Below are positions 12,188-24,793 of a DNA stretch of 64,000 nt, piece by piece. Numbering within the stretch: the first letter of the stretch is position 1; each line of letters starts with the position of its first letter. This DNA is from Ophioderma brevispina (taxonomy: Eukaryota; Echinodermata; Ophiuroidea; Amphilepidida; Ophiodermatidae), in assembly GCA_023653785.1 (NCBI GenBank), contig JAMKCH010088115.1, forward strand, positions 93,955-157,954, given 5' to 3'. Made by a program: the position numbers and the translations under genes. The notes beneath the pieces are model-generated. The model saw nothing but the letters and a program-made list of their open reading frames with translations. It was not told where the DNA came from and ran no database searches.

Positions 12188-12713
12188 TCTGTGATCTCAT
12201 CTGCTGGGGCACGGTTCATTGACCCATATGCATCAGTGTACTCACTGAACTGCAACATTGACCCATTGGTTGTAGGTATAAGTTATGATATAATCATAGC
12301 CTATTCCCCTGCACAGGCAATTGAACCATATAACCAGTACACAGAAGAAATTGATCCATTGGTTCTGGGAAGATGTGATATATTATAGCCTCAATTCCCT
12401 GGCAAAGTTCATCGACCCATATATATACCAGTATAATGAGATATTGACCCATTGGTTCTGGGTGTGGTTTATGATATATCATAGCCTCAACTCCCTGGCA
12501 CAGTTTCAACAACCATATATACAGGTTATAATGAGATATTGACCCATTGGTTCTGGGTGTGATTTATGATATATCATAGCCTCAATTCCCTGGCAAAGTT
12601 CATCGACCCATATATATACCAGTATAATGAGATATTGACCCATTGGTTCTGGGTGTGATTTATGATATAGCCTCAATTCCCTGGCAAAGTTCAATGACCA
12701 ACATTTACTGGTG
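12188..12713. repeat. tandem repeat, unit about 93-96 bp, about five copies
   Basis: The marker ATTGACCCATTGG or a close variant starts at 12257, 12350, 12443, 12538 and 12634, so the period is 93, 93, 95 and 96 bp. The units share GATATATCATAGCCTCAA and CCTGGCAAAGTTCATCGACC. The leftmost units are the most divergent and the last three the most alike, as if the array expanded from its right side. It lies inside an Eya intron. Frames on both strands cross it but are repeat-driven. Confidence 0.9.
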
Positions 12714-13448
12714 TAATATGGAAACGACTCTCAGTTTCTGGTACAAATTAGAATTTGGAACCAGTAATTACGTGTGAAGTAATGTACTTATGAGTCTCTG
12801 AACTGCATCCTATGCAGATGAGATGGCTAGCAGCTTGTAGTGTGAACTCCCTTGTCTTCATTTCTACAATACAATTCAAGTCTATCCACATACATATTGA
12901 TGTTTAGTTTATATCATTTATCTGTACCTAGCATTGTGATTCAGGTAGGCTAGAAAGGAAACCTTACTTATGTAGGGCAGTTTGAAAGCAGTCTTTCATT
13001 AGCATTAACATTATTCATAAAGGAGGTGTCAGAAATTTGAATATTCAATTTAAAACCTGGTGACCTGTACAGTAACTGTTGCAACATGTGAAAGTCATGA
13101 TGGTTCTGAATTACTCAATTAACTACTTTGTACCATTAGAACTGAAGGTCTGCATTTCAATATTTTCCTGACTCTAAAATCCTGAAGAAACTGGTCAAAT
13201 TAATACAGCTCGGTGTCCAGTCCTTCAAAATTCAAATTGAATGGACTTTATCTCTGTTGTAAACCTCGATCTAATTATGAATCCTTAATCTAAATCCTCC
13301 ACCCACCCTAACATCCTAACTGCAAACCTCTCTTTAAGATTTGGGAAACATCAATGGCTCAATCATCTTTTTCAAACTGAATGTTGTATGTAGGTAGCTA
13401 AACTGTGTCCTAGAATGAAGACTACGACAATACGTGGTGGCCACTTAC
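12714..13448. other. Eya intron sequence
   Basis: Intronic by position; no other feature seen. Confidence 0.6.
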
Positions 13449-13544
13449 TCGGAGCGGTGGACGTCGTGGATTGAACCGAATTCCAACTGTTTGTATTAGT
13501 CAGCACACTGGATTCTGCTGTTGTCGCCATGGATACATGGTTAC
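13449..13544 (-). CDS. eya: Eya coding exon (Ser/Thr-rich linker)
   Basis: A 96 bp exon on the minus strand, following the previous one by about 1 kb. The donor is CCGA|GTAAGT. The acceptor is GTTGCCAG with only a modest pyrimidine tract. The encoded stretch is rich in Ser, Thr and Asn and includes MATTAESSVLTNTNSWNS and ends TSTAP. In EYA4 the matching region after SVTTNG reads roughly [22 protein letters not shown], with a similar hydrophobic-Thr-Asn-Trp pattern. The phase is two bases in, one base out. The similarity is weaker than for its neighbours, so the call leans on position, phase and the good donor. Confidence 0.75.
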
Positions 13545-14540
13545 CTGGCAACCGGGTGACAGATGAACATGGTGTCATCATTACATATGGTATTGTTTTA
13601 AAAAATGAATGTTGTGGGATGATCAAAGACTAGATTTTTGATCTTGTTAGAAATTTATATTAGGTGCTAGTAGATATATAGCATATGAGAGATGAATTAA
13701 AAACAGTAAGATGAATGATTATACGTTATTAAAAAGAAAAAAAAAAACAGGCTCACGATACATCCACAACATTCTCGTAATTGATCCACAGCTAAATATG
13801 ACGGCTATCGAGTTACATATATCTTCCTACATGTTTCTAACATCTTCAAGTCTCCTGTAATGCTTCCAGTCTTGTTCTGACCCTAAAATATCCTAGATTT
13901 TGATCACATTAATCATTTTTCTCGAGAATAATTGAGATTTTGATCACCGTGGAAACAGAGTTGCTTAGTAACCCACCAGCTAGGGACTTAGATCCACATC
14001 GTGCCATTAAAGCCCGGACTTTGTCTAGGGATTTTCTGTTTGTACTGAGTGCAATGTGAGAAATGGACATATGTAAATTATGGATTTAGTGCAAAAGAAG
14101 GTTTGACAATGGCTTATTTCTGTCAATATTTGGTCAACTTTTAGGAGAGAAAAACGGCAAACAAAAGCAAAAACTAAACAAATTTCATTGCTCTACTTAT
14201 GGCTGCGAATGTTGGGTGTCAATATCATGGAGTTATAACAATGCAAACAAAAAAAGCAACACATAGCAAACAAAGAACTGAGAATGAAATTAGAATTAAA
14301 ATCTATTAGTTTGGGGAAACGGTAGTCTTAGTGTATTCAAAGATCTCTTGTACTTATCTGATAGAAGTGATGAAAAGTCTTATTCAGTAAAGCAAACAAA
14401 CAGATCTCAAGATAACGTGAGGTGATATTACACGATTTGCTATTGGTTGTTTCAAATGAAATCTGGCATGGCAACCAATCGGCTTGTTTATAAGAACACA
14501 CACACTCTAAGGACACAAAATTTGGGAATCAATAGCTTAC
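13545..14540. other. Eya intron sequence
   Basis: The 1 kb intron between two Eya exons; GTAAGC donor at its 5' end and a GCCAG acceptor at its 3' end on the minus strand. Nothing else recognised. Confidence 0.7.
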
Positions 14541-14653
14541 CATTGGTTGTTACTGAACTAATGGAACTGTCGGAGTGTTCATGCTGCGGTGAATTTCCGT
14601 TTGTACTGGATACCTGGCTATGTGGGCTAGCCAGTTGCTGAATTTCCATAGAC
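14541..14653 (-). CDS. eya: Eya coding exon (SMEIQQLASPHSQ segment)
   Basis: A 113 bp exon on the minus strand. The acceptor is a T-rich tract ending in GCCTACAG; the donor is AATG|GTAAGC. The reading begins SMEIQQLASPHSQ and ends SSISSVTTN, leaving one base of a Gly codon. Remembered EYA4 has SMEMQDLASPHT, then a Gly/Ser-rich linker, then SSTSVTTNG. EYA1 begins at the same place with MEMQDLTSPHS. This is the most diagnostic piece of the gene in the window. The internal Met matches the start of short EYA isoforms in vertebrates, so a transcript beginning in the preceding intron could start translation here. The phase (one base in, one base out) fits both neighbours. Confidence 0.88.
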
Positions 14654-17189
14654 CTGTAGGCACAAACAACAAGAAAAAATACTCAGTGATATTATGAGGG
14701 CTGTAACAAAAGTGAAAACAAAACCTTCTTTGCTTTTGTTTTTAACTCCTACCTGACCGATAAGAAAGCACAAACACAGATTCACTAGAGTCTGATTAAT
14801 AATTTGTTGGACAGAATCGAACACGTGCACGCACGCATGTACTACATAAGCCAAGTAACATCGCACCTTGTTTCACGATGCGTAATTGGTCAAAGTATGC
14901 ACCGAACCTCCGCGTAGCTTGTTGCGCTTATGTAAGGTGTGTGTCATTCTCCTGTCCAAGTAATTTTTAATCCCACTGCAGAAAATCTATTTTCATGCCC
15001 AACTTTTCTTTCTAGATAATTCTAACATTTTTGGCTTTCCACTTTGATAAAATGTTGTAACTTTTGACAAGAGACACCAAGTTGACAGTACATTACACCA
15101 CAGTCAGTGCCTGATTCTATGGTATGGTAACAGCAATATGTTAGCAAGAAGTCATTTTTAATCCAAGATGGACTGTCCGGCAAACCACATTGCATGGTAG
15201 GCATTGAATGGCCATGTCAAAAGAAACCATTCACAAGCCACTGTACCCTAAAATACATTCAATTTCAAGTGAACCATGAACTTCATTCCCAACTATGCTA
15301 GTTGCTCAGTGTCAAAAGGCACTTCCGAATTTAATCAACATAGAGAAACATCCAGTGGCATAGTTCATTTCATTCAGCCTCTCCTATAAGAGAATGGTAG
15401 CAACAGATTCTGGAAGTTGCAATCTATTGTATAGTAAGACCAAACCCAATGCAACATTGGTCACCCCCATGTAGGGAAAATATTGGGTCAAGGACTGGAC
15501 AATAATTCAGCACAGTCAGTGGCCAATTTAGGATTTCTGTAAAATAAAAATTACTATTACATGCAGAGTTGTTTGTTAGAATATAGGTCTCTACACATTG
15601 CTCTAGTGACCATAGAGTCTGAAGGAGACATACCCAGTGCTGTAAATCTATGAGCTTTTGCTCTAAGTGCTCATGTATAGAATGATTATTGGGCCTATGA
15701 GTACAGGGGTTTGTTCAATGAGTTTACCAGCTGGCCTTGCAAAATAGTTAGTCATCTTTGGCAAACAGTGCTTTACATGAACAAATGTGGCCGGGACAAA
15801 TGAGTTGCATGTCGGGAATCATAATTTGGAGACTGCGGCATGCTGCTAGGCTATTTCATCATTTGTAGTTTGTTGGATTGGAGGTAAAGGAAAATTTGAC
15901 TGATGTGGGATTTAAACTATTTCATATTTGGATCATATTTCTCCTGTCTCCTTAAAATGGAAGTGATGATCTTGGTTTTATAATGAAATGGCAAATTCTT
16001 CAAATCAATGCGGGTCATAACTTAATGAACTTTTGTTTTTTCACATATTTTAAGTTTTTAACAGATTAAAAAAATAGTAATAAACAAAAATGTTTACAGA
16101 AAGTTATGGTGGATAGTCTTCAGCTTCAAACATCTCAGAAAAATACCCTGGTATTTTTCCAAAGCATCTTTTCCATATGTATAATCCAAAACACTCTTGT
16201 CCAAACATTTTCCCATCCAATTTAATCTCACACTCAAAACGAAAACACACCGAAATGCCTAATCGGCAATGCAGTTGTAATATTACTTATGGCCAGAGCG
16301 CGGTGCAGATGGAAATGTTTCTAATTCAGGCACAAAACCAGACAGATTATATGCTTCATTCCATGGTCCAAAAATGCTAAATCTGGAGGCAATCAAAGTT
16401 TACTCATCTAATCACATATGGGTCTGATGCATTTTCAATGTGGGAACTCTTCTGTAATAGAGTGGTGCCACGCATCATAGATTCAATAGCGTGTGTGGCA
16501 CTGTAGAGGCAAAGTTAGGCAAATTTCACTGATTACCGTGTGGCTGCTTTCAATACTGCTTGTTCTCAGTTTCCATATAAATGTAGAAAACTTGGTAATT
16601 AAATTAGGCTAACTGTTATTAGTACAGAGTCAATTTGGAAAATTTAAATCTAATTAAAGGCAAATCAAACTAATAATAAAAATACTATGTGCTTGATGAG
16701 ACACAGTATGAAAATGATAGACAATTCTAACTACATTCCAATTAAATTACAACAATCAGTCCCTTTATTACCATATGTCTAAAATTGATAATTATTCTAC
16801 CTGAATTTGTCTATTTTCAAACAATGTAAAATATATTACTAATAGGGCCTACACTAAATCTGTGATTATTTTTAAAGATGTTAATACCACTTATAGCTAG
16901 TTCCATTTTGCAAGACAAGAAATCAAATTTATGGCTTTGAAGCATTGGTTTTAGAAATTCAAATATTGAAATGACCTTAATAAAAGCTAAATTTAACGTT
17001 TGACCAGACAGAAACAATGTGATATATCCCAATTCTAGTTTAACAAATTCCACAGGTGCTTAAGTATATGGTAAGCATGGCAACACTTCACAAAAGGTGA
17101 GTCAACAGAATCTCAACTTTTAAAGAAATTTGTCAAAGGTACAATGTGTTTTTTTCCTTTCATTTGCCACCATTTAAATCAATATAGTA
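14654..17189. other. Eya intron sequence, nothing recognised
   Basis: Start of the roughly 15.7 kb intron between exons at 14541-14653 and 30354-30409. AT-rich, with no convincing exon. Confidence 0.55.
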
Positions 17190-17528
17190 TTGAAATTAGT
17201 CCAAAATAGACTAGATTGCACTGAATGAGCACAAAAATGATTTATTTTTATTGAGAGTCCAAATGTAACTAAAATTGCGTGAACTCAAATGTGAACTTTA
17301 TAAAACTTTAATGAAATAAGCCCAAAAGTGATTGAAATTGTTTAAATATAATATTATGTATTTGGTCTACCTTTGACTCCATCCTATTGCCTGCCGGAAT
17401 GTAACGTGCGCAGTAAATCCACATTGCACTGAACCCCAAAGGGAGTACATTGTATTGACGAGTCCATACGTTAATTTTATGAGCATAATGACGAATTTAC
17501 CTAGTCCATTATGAAAAAAAATGTGTTG
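17190..17528. repeat. decayed flank of the 30 bp tandem array
   Basis: From about 17190 to 17340 there are several degenerate copies of the 30 bp unit found next door, such as ATTGAGAGTCCAAATGTAACT and GAACTCAAATGTGAAC. The remaining part, to 17528, is not repetitive. Confidence 0.55.
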
Positions 17529-17727
17529 AAATGAGTCCAAATGTGAATAAATTGTATCAAATGAGTCCAAATGTGAATAAATTGTATCAAATGAGTCCAA
17601 ATGTGAATAAATTGTATCAAATGAGTCCAAATGTGAATAAATTGTATCAAATGAGTCCAAATGTGAATAAATAGTATTCAAATGAGTCCAAATGTGAATA
17701 AATTGTATTGAATGAGTTCAAACATGA
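17529..17727. repeat. tandem repeat, 30 bp unit, six full copies
   Basis: Copies start at 17529, 17559, 17589, 17619, 17649 and 17680, with a partial seventh. The unit runs AAATGAGTCC, AAATGTGAAT, AAATTGTATC. The first four are identical. The unit length is a multiple of three, so a ten-residue repeat (SHLDSFDTIY) is read on the minus strand. There are no splice sites or homology, so I do not call this coding. Confidence 0.95.
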
Positions 17728-20700
17728 CAACAAAGTCCCACCTAAATATAACACGACAAAACGTAGGTCTTTGTTTCTACTGAAATGGATATGAAAACAG
17801 AGTAATGTGAAATTAATTTGAGGTTCCATGTTTTGTCTATTACTATACTGTACTCCTAAAAAAGTAATTTTTTCTGTCCACTTTCCTTCTTTTACATGAA
17901 ATCTTATACTTTAAAAATATGAAATTGATTTTTTGCGTTTTTTTTTACATTTTAATATTTAATTCAAAGTTATATTCACATACAAATTTCACACAACTCC
18001 ATATTTCATTAAAATACCCTCTTTCAGATTGACCTTTGCAATAATACGTTTCTATCTCATAATATGATTTGAAGCATGTGGAAATCTCTGGATTAATGTT
18101 TGGATGACCAATCATAGATAAACATTTTCAGGGGTGTTCCTGCACCAGTCTGCAATGGACAGTCACTGTCAATAACTATCACTTGGCCTAAATGAAGCAT
18201 TTCCACTTTAAACTTTCACTGAAAAAATGTTCTCCTAATTACCCATTAAAATATGGTTTTAAAATGCAAGAAATTTTCTTAGCAATTCCGCTCAGCAGAT
18301 TAACTACCAGTACTCAAATGTCACAACCCTGCGGCATGCTTTACTGGTTACCTTTCTTTCAATCCACAGTTGGTGAAAGTAATTACATGTACTACATGAA
18401 CATTGTGTTTGTTTTCTGTTCTTACATTCACCTAATGACATCACATAGTCTTATGGCCTAGATAGTTGAAATAGGCCAACATTGGAAAGAAAGTGAAAGT
18501 TGCTGTAGATAGGCAATAGTAATTAATGGGTAGGTTCCAATGTAAAATCAAGGAAATGATTAAGTTTTAGTTTCTGTGAAATGCCTAGAAAATGACCTTT
18601 TCCATGAAAGGTTATTGCACAACCCTAATGCTATACTTTACTAACACTATTATAGTAATACCAGAATGCCTGTGATCACTGAATAAGTGTATTGTTGTAT
18701 TGTGAGTAATTTGCCTAACTTTACCACACATGTTCTATGATCACTATGCCTAACTTCACAGAGTACACAAAATCAATCGTGAAAAGACTAGTACAGTCCA
18801 TACTCATAAGCAATATAATCTTTTTTGTCGGGGAAACCAATATAGTTACCACCATTAACTGGTAATCCACTTGAAAAATCAGTAGGTAGGTGTTCATTTT
18901 TGATCAGTGGAACAAATGAACCCTTATACTAACTACTTGTATTTATTAATTAATCAAGCATGAAGTCCATAATTATCTTAACTAACGGGATCTACCTCAT
19001 GTGTGAGAAACTGGTCCTAATTATTTTCGAAAATTGATCCCTTTGCAGTCCACAAGTCCAGCAGATAGACCATTCACCAGTAAACCACACCTTAAACATG
19101 TGAATACTTGATAGTTCAAACAAAAATGTCTCTCCCTATCTAAACTGAAACTCCTATTCTAACACTCCTCAACTCTGGTGTCAGACAAGGTCCTCTGTAA
19201 AATTGCTTGCATCTGACATCCCTTAAATGAAATCAAGGCCACTATCCACATTCCATAAATGTACATTAAATGCTGAAGATAAAACAAAGACCCACCAAAA
19301 CAATCAACTGGTGTTTACCTCAAAGCGAACTTCACAACTTTTTCCCCTGTAAAAGTCTCCAAAATTAGATTCAGAGAGGATCTTACTTCCAAACAGATTT
19401 TGAATAGTCTGGTCTTCCACATACACACAATGTGTGCAGAGTCTGTCTTGGCTTGACATGAATTTATGACATAAAGCCAGCCCCTATGGCATAACCCACT
19501 AGTCCCATACATCATGGTAGAGGGAATCGGACAAGGCTTGTTGTGACAGATGCGCATTATACAAGTAGTGAACAAGATGCCTAACAACTAGCTATAGTAG
19601 TAATACATCAGCTATATTACAGCAGTGCCAGCAATTATACCACGGCTAAAGAATTAGTGTGAGAGGCAGGGATAGAAGGGCAACTCTGGGCTGTTTGTTC
19701 AGTTGGAAGATTCTTGCATTTTGATGCGTTGTCTGCGTGGTTAGCTATGTAGGCCTAGTTCACAGTGTTAGTGTACTATGCTCTATGAGTAAAAAAGATA
19801 TGCCCACTGGGGGACGGAGCTACAGGTAGGAATCTGATATTTTGGCTACTTTATTATCATTTGGTGAATAGAATTGAAAGCTAGGATTGTTTGCTTTTTA
19901 TTGCTTGCCGTATTTATTGCATTAACCTCTATTTACGAAAATAATTGTGTATGGGCTAAAAGACTGAACAATCACTGTATAACAACTAAACAAACTGATA
20001 GTACACTTCTTTCCTGACTTTGCATTTTTGTCGACATCAGCATCATATTGTTAAAAAATACCAACAGAATTATTCCTAAAAAAGATTCTGCTTACTAAAT
20101 ACATACAAAATTATTCAATGTTATTATTAGTCCATACATTGCTACTTTGAAAAAGAAAAACAACTATGGTGCAACCTTTTCCTTCACCCTTGAAACTACT
20201 AAAGGTTGATCCTACATCTGTCATTAGAGGGCTTAGAGGTGCATGTGCCCCCATACAAATCCATACAGTAGGGGATTAGGAAGACCAAGGCCCGACTGAC
20301 TGGAGTTCAAAGAGAAAGAAAACCCAGCCTCACTGGTTTTGTGTATGTGTGTGAAGACCTTCAAACCAAATCCTCAGTGGTAGACAACATACATTTTTAG
20401 GAAAAACAGGTATATCTAGTCTGGTTGATGGAAATGCAGCTTACATCAATTCAAACCACTAGGTTCCGGTTTGTGTTTCATGCACAATTAAGACGTACCA
20501 CATGAGATCATCTCCAAAATTATATATTTATAGAGAGGAAAAAAGAAACACACACAATGTGCATGTCTTGAATGTAAACTAAGTTATATTTATGGTAGCA
20601 CATTTTCTTTTGGCTACGACTTAAAAACGATAGACCAGCATGTTGCAACTGTAAGATTTGATGATTCTAAATTACTCCTTTTCCCCTTTTTTGCCATTTG

Positions 20701-21962
20701 GTGTGCAAAAAATAAAACAACAGAACAGAAAAGGGAATAATATGGAAGTACAATTAATACTGCCATATTATAATTAGCATTAACTGCAATCCAATAGGCA
20801 ACAACTGTGTAATATTGACAAAAATGTGTATATTAAGTTATAATATACTTCTAAGAAGTATACACATGATAATATACATCAAATTTCACCAAAATCCAGT
20901 CCTCAGGATTTTGTGTACAAACTCGCATCATAATAAATCCTCAAAAATATAGCAAGGATATAATAATTACGAGATAGAACTTAGGGTACCAGCAAAGACC
21001 TATCAAAAACAAGAAATAATGTCATTCACATGTCAACCCAGTCAGGTAAACCAAGAACTGTAAAATTTACTAAAATACCATCATGTCCTCAGAATCCTAT
21101 TTTTTAAAGGTAAAACCATGGGTAAATTCCCTGCCACAACAAGGCAAGACTCATGTCACCTAGCCAACAGAACACACCAGTACGACATGGGGGATTGACC
21201 CTGGTAGAGCGGTCCATTTGTCTCATTCCTACATGGCCCATGTGTTCAGTTTTGACAAGTAGGCTAACACTAACCAAATAACCACGGGTGAGCGAGTGCC
21301 CGAGCTACACTGCCACAAAACTTTTTGAGTTGGGGTTCTACCTGGTATACATGTATACTGTCTTCTTGCACAGTCTACACTACAATAAGACATGGCTCTT
21401 TAAGTCTTATATTGGTCACTATATGATTTCTTCCATTGAGAATTATGTTGGTAGAAAATGCTGTCAGGTTTATTTACACTTAATAATTTTTATACAAGGA
21501 GGCGAAATATCTCCTCTGTTCACAATATATGGGCAAAATATTTGCTTACAACTCAGTATTATTGTTAGAAAATTTTACAAAGCACAAACCATATTTTATG
21601 TTTTAAGGCATTCTTGTAGAGCAACAAAAAAATTTAAATTTAATTAAATAAAGTTTCTAACAGAGTGAATTTAGAAAGCTTCATTTATCACATGAAAACA
21701 AATTAAATATTTATGGGGGATTCTAGCCCATGACTAGCATTAATAAATACTGTAATAAAAAAGTTAAGAAATTGTAGTACTTACCAACCCATTCATAAAA
21801 TCCACAATCACAGAAAACTAGTAGCACAAATAATGCTACTATATATCCACCATTACCCAAAGTTATTGAATACAAGGTATTGATAAAATCTTGATCCAGC
21901 AATGATTATGAGCGGCAGTGTCAGCAGAAGAAAATGCGTATGACCGCTACTCGGCAAAATCG
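17728..21962. other. Eya intron sequence, nothing recognised
   Basis: AT-rich with short frames only. A minus-strand frame at 19315-19587 ends near a GTAAAC donor but has no family resemblance, and the known Eya exons splice across it in phase. Confidence 0.5.
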
Positions 21963-22046
21963 ATTTTGTTAGGGTCAATATCCAAAATTGCGAATCAAAA
22001 TTCTGACGCCAGACAGAAAAAAATATTAAAAAGTTGACAAGCTGAT
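21963..22046 (+). repeat. inverted repeat pair, left copy
   Basis: About 84 bp, including AGGGTCAATATCCAAAATTG and CCAGACAGAAAAAAATATTA, recurs in reverse complement at 24708-24793 with about 90% identity by eye. It could be one end of a larger element of about 2.8 kb or two copies of a dispersed repeat. Confidence 0.8.
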
Positions 22047-22079
22047 AGCGGTGTAATTTAGGTGAGGTTATAATACCAG

Positions 22080-23390
22080 CAGGCTCGGTTAAACATGTGC
22101 GAGTGTACGTGTGTAGTGGACCAATGAGAGTCCAGTTGAGTTAACATGAATCAATGCTATAAATCCAACGACATGTCCAAAAGCAAAACGAAAAGTGACA
22201 GTACAAAAGAGATCGGAAACTGGAAACGGGGATGGCGGTGTCAGTTTAGCAATGACCAAACACACACTGGTGCATACACGGCTACTTCCACTCGAGGTTG
22301 GCTTAGTGTTGTACACACACACACAGGTATATAACCTAACTGGACTGCCGGCTTGTTTTGTGTCTGGCCGAGTTCATGCACACAGGGGTCGTTTGGTAAC
22401 TGGAGACTGTCAGGAACACGCCACGACCAACGCTGACTTGGGTCATGTGCTGTGCTGTGCCAGTAAAGCTAACTCTCAGTCCCGTGTTTGTAGATTGATC
22501 CAAAGATGTGCTTATGGGTTTTGATTAGGTAGCTCTCCACTCTTGCTCTATTTTTTTGTAAATTATGCAAATATTCTGTTGGATAGTAATGTAGGGTAGT
22601 GCATGCAGTCCACAACAACAAAATATTGGCAGTAGTTTAGATATGGGTTAATATCACACACACAGCGTTTGCTCATCAATACAGATCTTCAGTCAGTTGT
22701 GGATTGTGTGGCGTGTAGAGCAAAATAGGCGATTGGGCTAGTTTGCAATCGCGTCTCACCTTACATGTAACCAGTGATGATACAGACTTCACAATCTCAG
22801 ATTTGGTAGTGTGTTATTACATACAAGAGGCTTATATAGGACACCCAAGCTAGGTCTACTAGTCCAGTCCACGGCATGCGAGCGAGGAAAATGAGAAGAA
22901 TCCCGTCCCTGTTGTGTTGTAAGCTATTGGCCGTTAGAATAAATAGGTGTGAAGTTGTTGCGAGTCGTTCCTCCTGAGTTGACCTGGCCTGTGTACACTG
23001 TACAGTCAGCAGCCGTTATGAATGATGCTGCACACTGCTCTAGTTGACTGTGAGGACTCCGCTGAGTGAGTGAGCGAGCGAGAGAGAAAAGAGAAATCAC
23101 CCTGCCACAAAGCCAGCCTAAACTCTCAATCAGCCAGCTCAAGCCCAGCCAGTGGGCATGCATACACACACAAGTCTTGAGAGGCAGTGCTGAGCTGATG
23201 CTTCATCTCACGCTGTTAATCTCCCAGCAAATCAGGGCCTGACAGCCTGTCTCTCCCAGGGTGCCGGGCTCCCCGCTGGGCCCGTTTTCAGCCTGATTCT
23301 GCTTTGCTCTGCCAAAGTGCCGACAAGTGAGACACGGCCCTAGGCCACTCCTGACCCTTTGCGAACAAGCTTGTTAGCGCACTCTGCCCA
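22080..23390 (-). promoter_or_regulatory. GC-richer block, possible internal Eya promoter
   Basis: The stretch is distinctly richer in G, C and CpG than the intron around it. It contains a CCAAT motif (GACCAATGAG at about 22119), GAGCGAGCGAGAGAG, and a GC-rich patch at 23240-23340. It lies upstream, in minus-strand sense, of the exon whose internal Met matches the start of short EYA isoforms. A role as an alternative promoter or first exon is inference. No TATA box or initiator could be fixed. Confidence 0.3.
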
Positions 23391-24707
23391 TGTTGGCTGG
23401 ATGCTTAAGAAAAAAGGAAAGAGAGAGAGAAAGGAGGAAAAAAATAAGCTTGGCAGGCAAGCAAGGAGGAGAAAAATGCAGTGCAAACCCCCAGGCATCT
23501 TTTCTACCAAAAACCTCAACCATTCCTTCATTTCTTGTTTCAATCATTCGTTGTGGCAGGGCATTTTCAAAGCCCAGGTCTGTTATCTTTGAATGCCAAA
23601 AAATTGGTGGCAATCTCAGGGGCCTTGGCTTTTAGCAGGCTAGATAATCTGACCGATGACTGTTTTTCTTTGTGTGGCTAAGTAGTGGGAGGACCCACAA
23701 ATCTTTGATGGCTGTGAGATATCATGCCAAATTGACCATTTTTCAACAATCAACAGCTCTATTCTACCTCTAGGAATTGCATAGCCTTATAAAAACGAAA
23801 TGTACAAATACAAGACATGATAGACAAACAAAGATGGTAGGGGGTGGGTGTATGGCAGGATCAAAGACACTGCTGTTGACATGGTAAATATGGGATTGAC
23901 TGAAATGCCCTTCAACAACAGACAAAGCAAAAATATCTCTTAAAGATTTGTGTACACAATGGTTCTCCTCTGTTACCACCGTGTCAAACTCATTTCCCCA
24001 GTATATATTTTACCACAAACAGCAGTGTAAACAAAGCAGAGACATTTTACATGGATTTAAAAAAGATATGCTTAGGATAAAAAAAGTGAAGCATAATTTT
24101 TCTTAAAATTTAAATAACAATATTAATTTGCAGAAAATGTGTGATTAATCAGGAACTGTTAAAATTAGGCCTAAAATGCCATGTGCTCTTGTGCCCGAGG
24201 CACCCACAAATAGCCAAGAGCACCGAGTCTTTTACATGCGCACAACAATCAGGACATTAGTGAATTAACACCATGACTTGAACTATAATTGTCAGTGTGT
24301 TTCAAAGCACTTGAAAATGGCTGCATATGAAAGACACAGAGTCATGTACAGCCACAACAATAAAAAAAAAATTAGTGCTAAGATCAGGACTTGAAATATC
24401 AAGTGCTCAGTGCAAGGTAATTAATTTACAAGACCCCACCTTTTGATGAATGCCGACAACTATCTGGAGATAAGTAACATTTGTTCAAATCAGAAACTGA
24501 AATATTATGCAACTTTCTGATTTAGAAGCCACAAAAATAGCTATGAGCTCAAAAATTTACAGGGTGTGCATCAAAATTTTTGGTTTTCCTAGAATTTTCT
24601 ATTTTTCCTCCAAATTTCTTGGGAGTTTCGACAGCTACATTTTGGTCTTAACTTTCCATCTCTAATCACATCTTATCACTCATCACTGGACCATCCACTA
24701 CATAATC
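23391..24707. other. Eya intron sequence, nothing recognised
   Basis: A purine-rich patch at 23405-23475 produces overlapping short frames. AT-rich otherwise. Confidence 0.5.
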
Positions 24708-24793
24708 ATCAGCCTGTCAACTTTTTAATATATTTTTTTCTGTCTGGCATCAGAATTTTGATTCGCAATTTTGGATATTGACCCTACCAAAAT
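24708..24793 (-). repeat. inverted repeat pair, right copy
   Basis: Reverse complement of 21963-22046, with small differences such as CATCAG for the inverted CTGACG. Confidence 0.8.

Noticed and set aside
13540..13552. GTTACC-T-GGCAAC, a textbook RFX X-box
   Set aside because: It spans the splice acceptor of the Eya exon at 13449-13544 on the minus strand. The match is explained by splice-site and coding sequence, with no promoter context.
17367..17681. Frame with a ten-residue repeat SHLDSFDTIY
   Set aside because: It follows from a 30 bp DNA tandem repeat whose length is a multiple of three. The frame has no splice sites or domain beyond the array.
19315..19587. 90-codon minus frame ending at a GTAAAC donor, as a possible extra Eya exon
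   Set aside because: The exons on either side splice directly in phase, and the peptide has no Eya resemblance.
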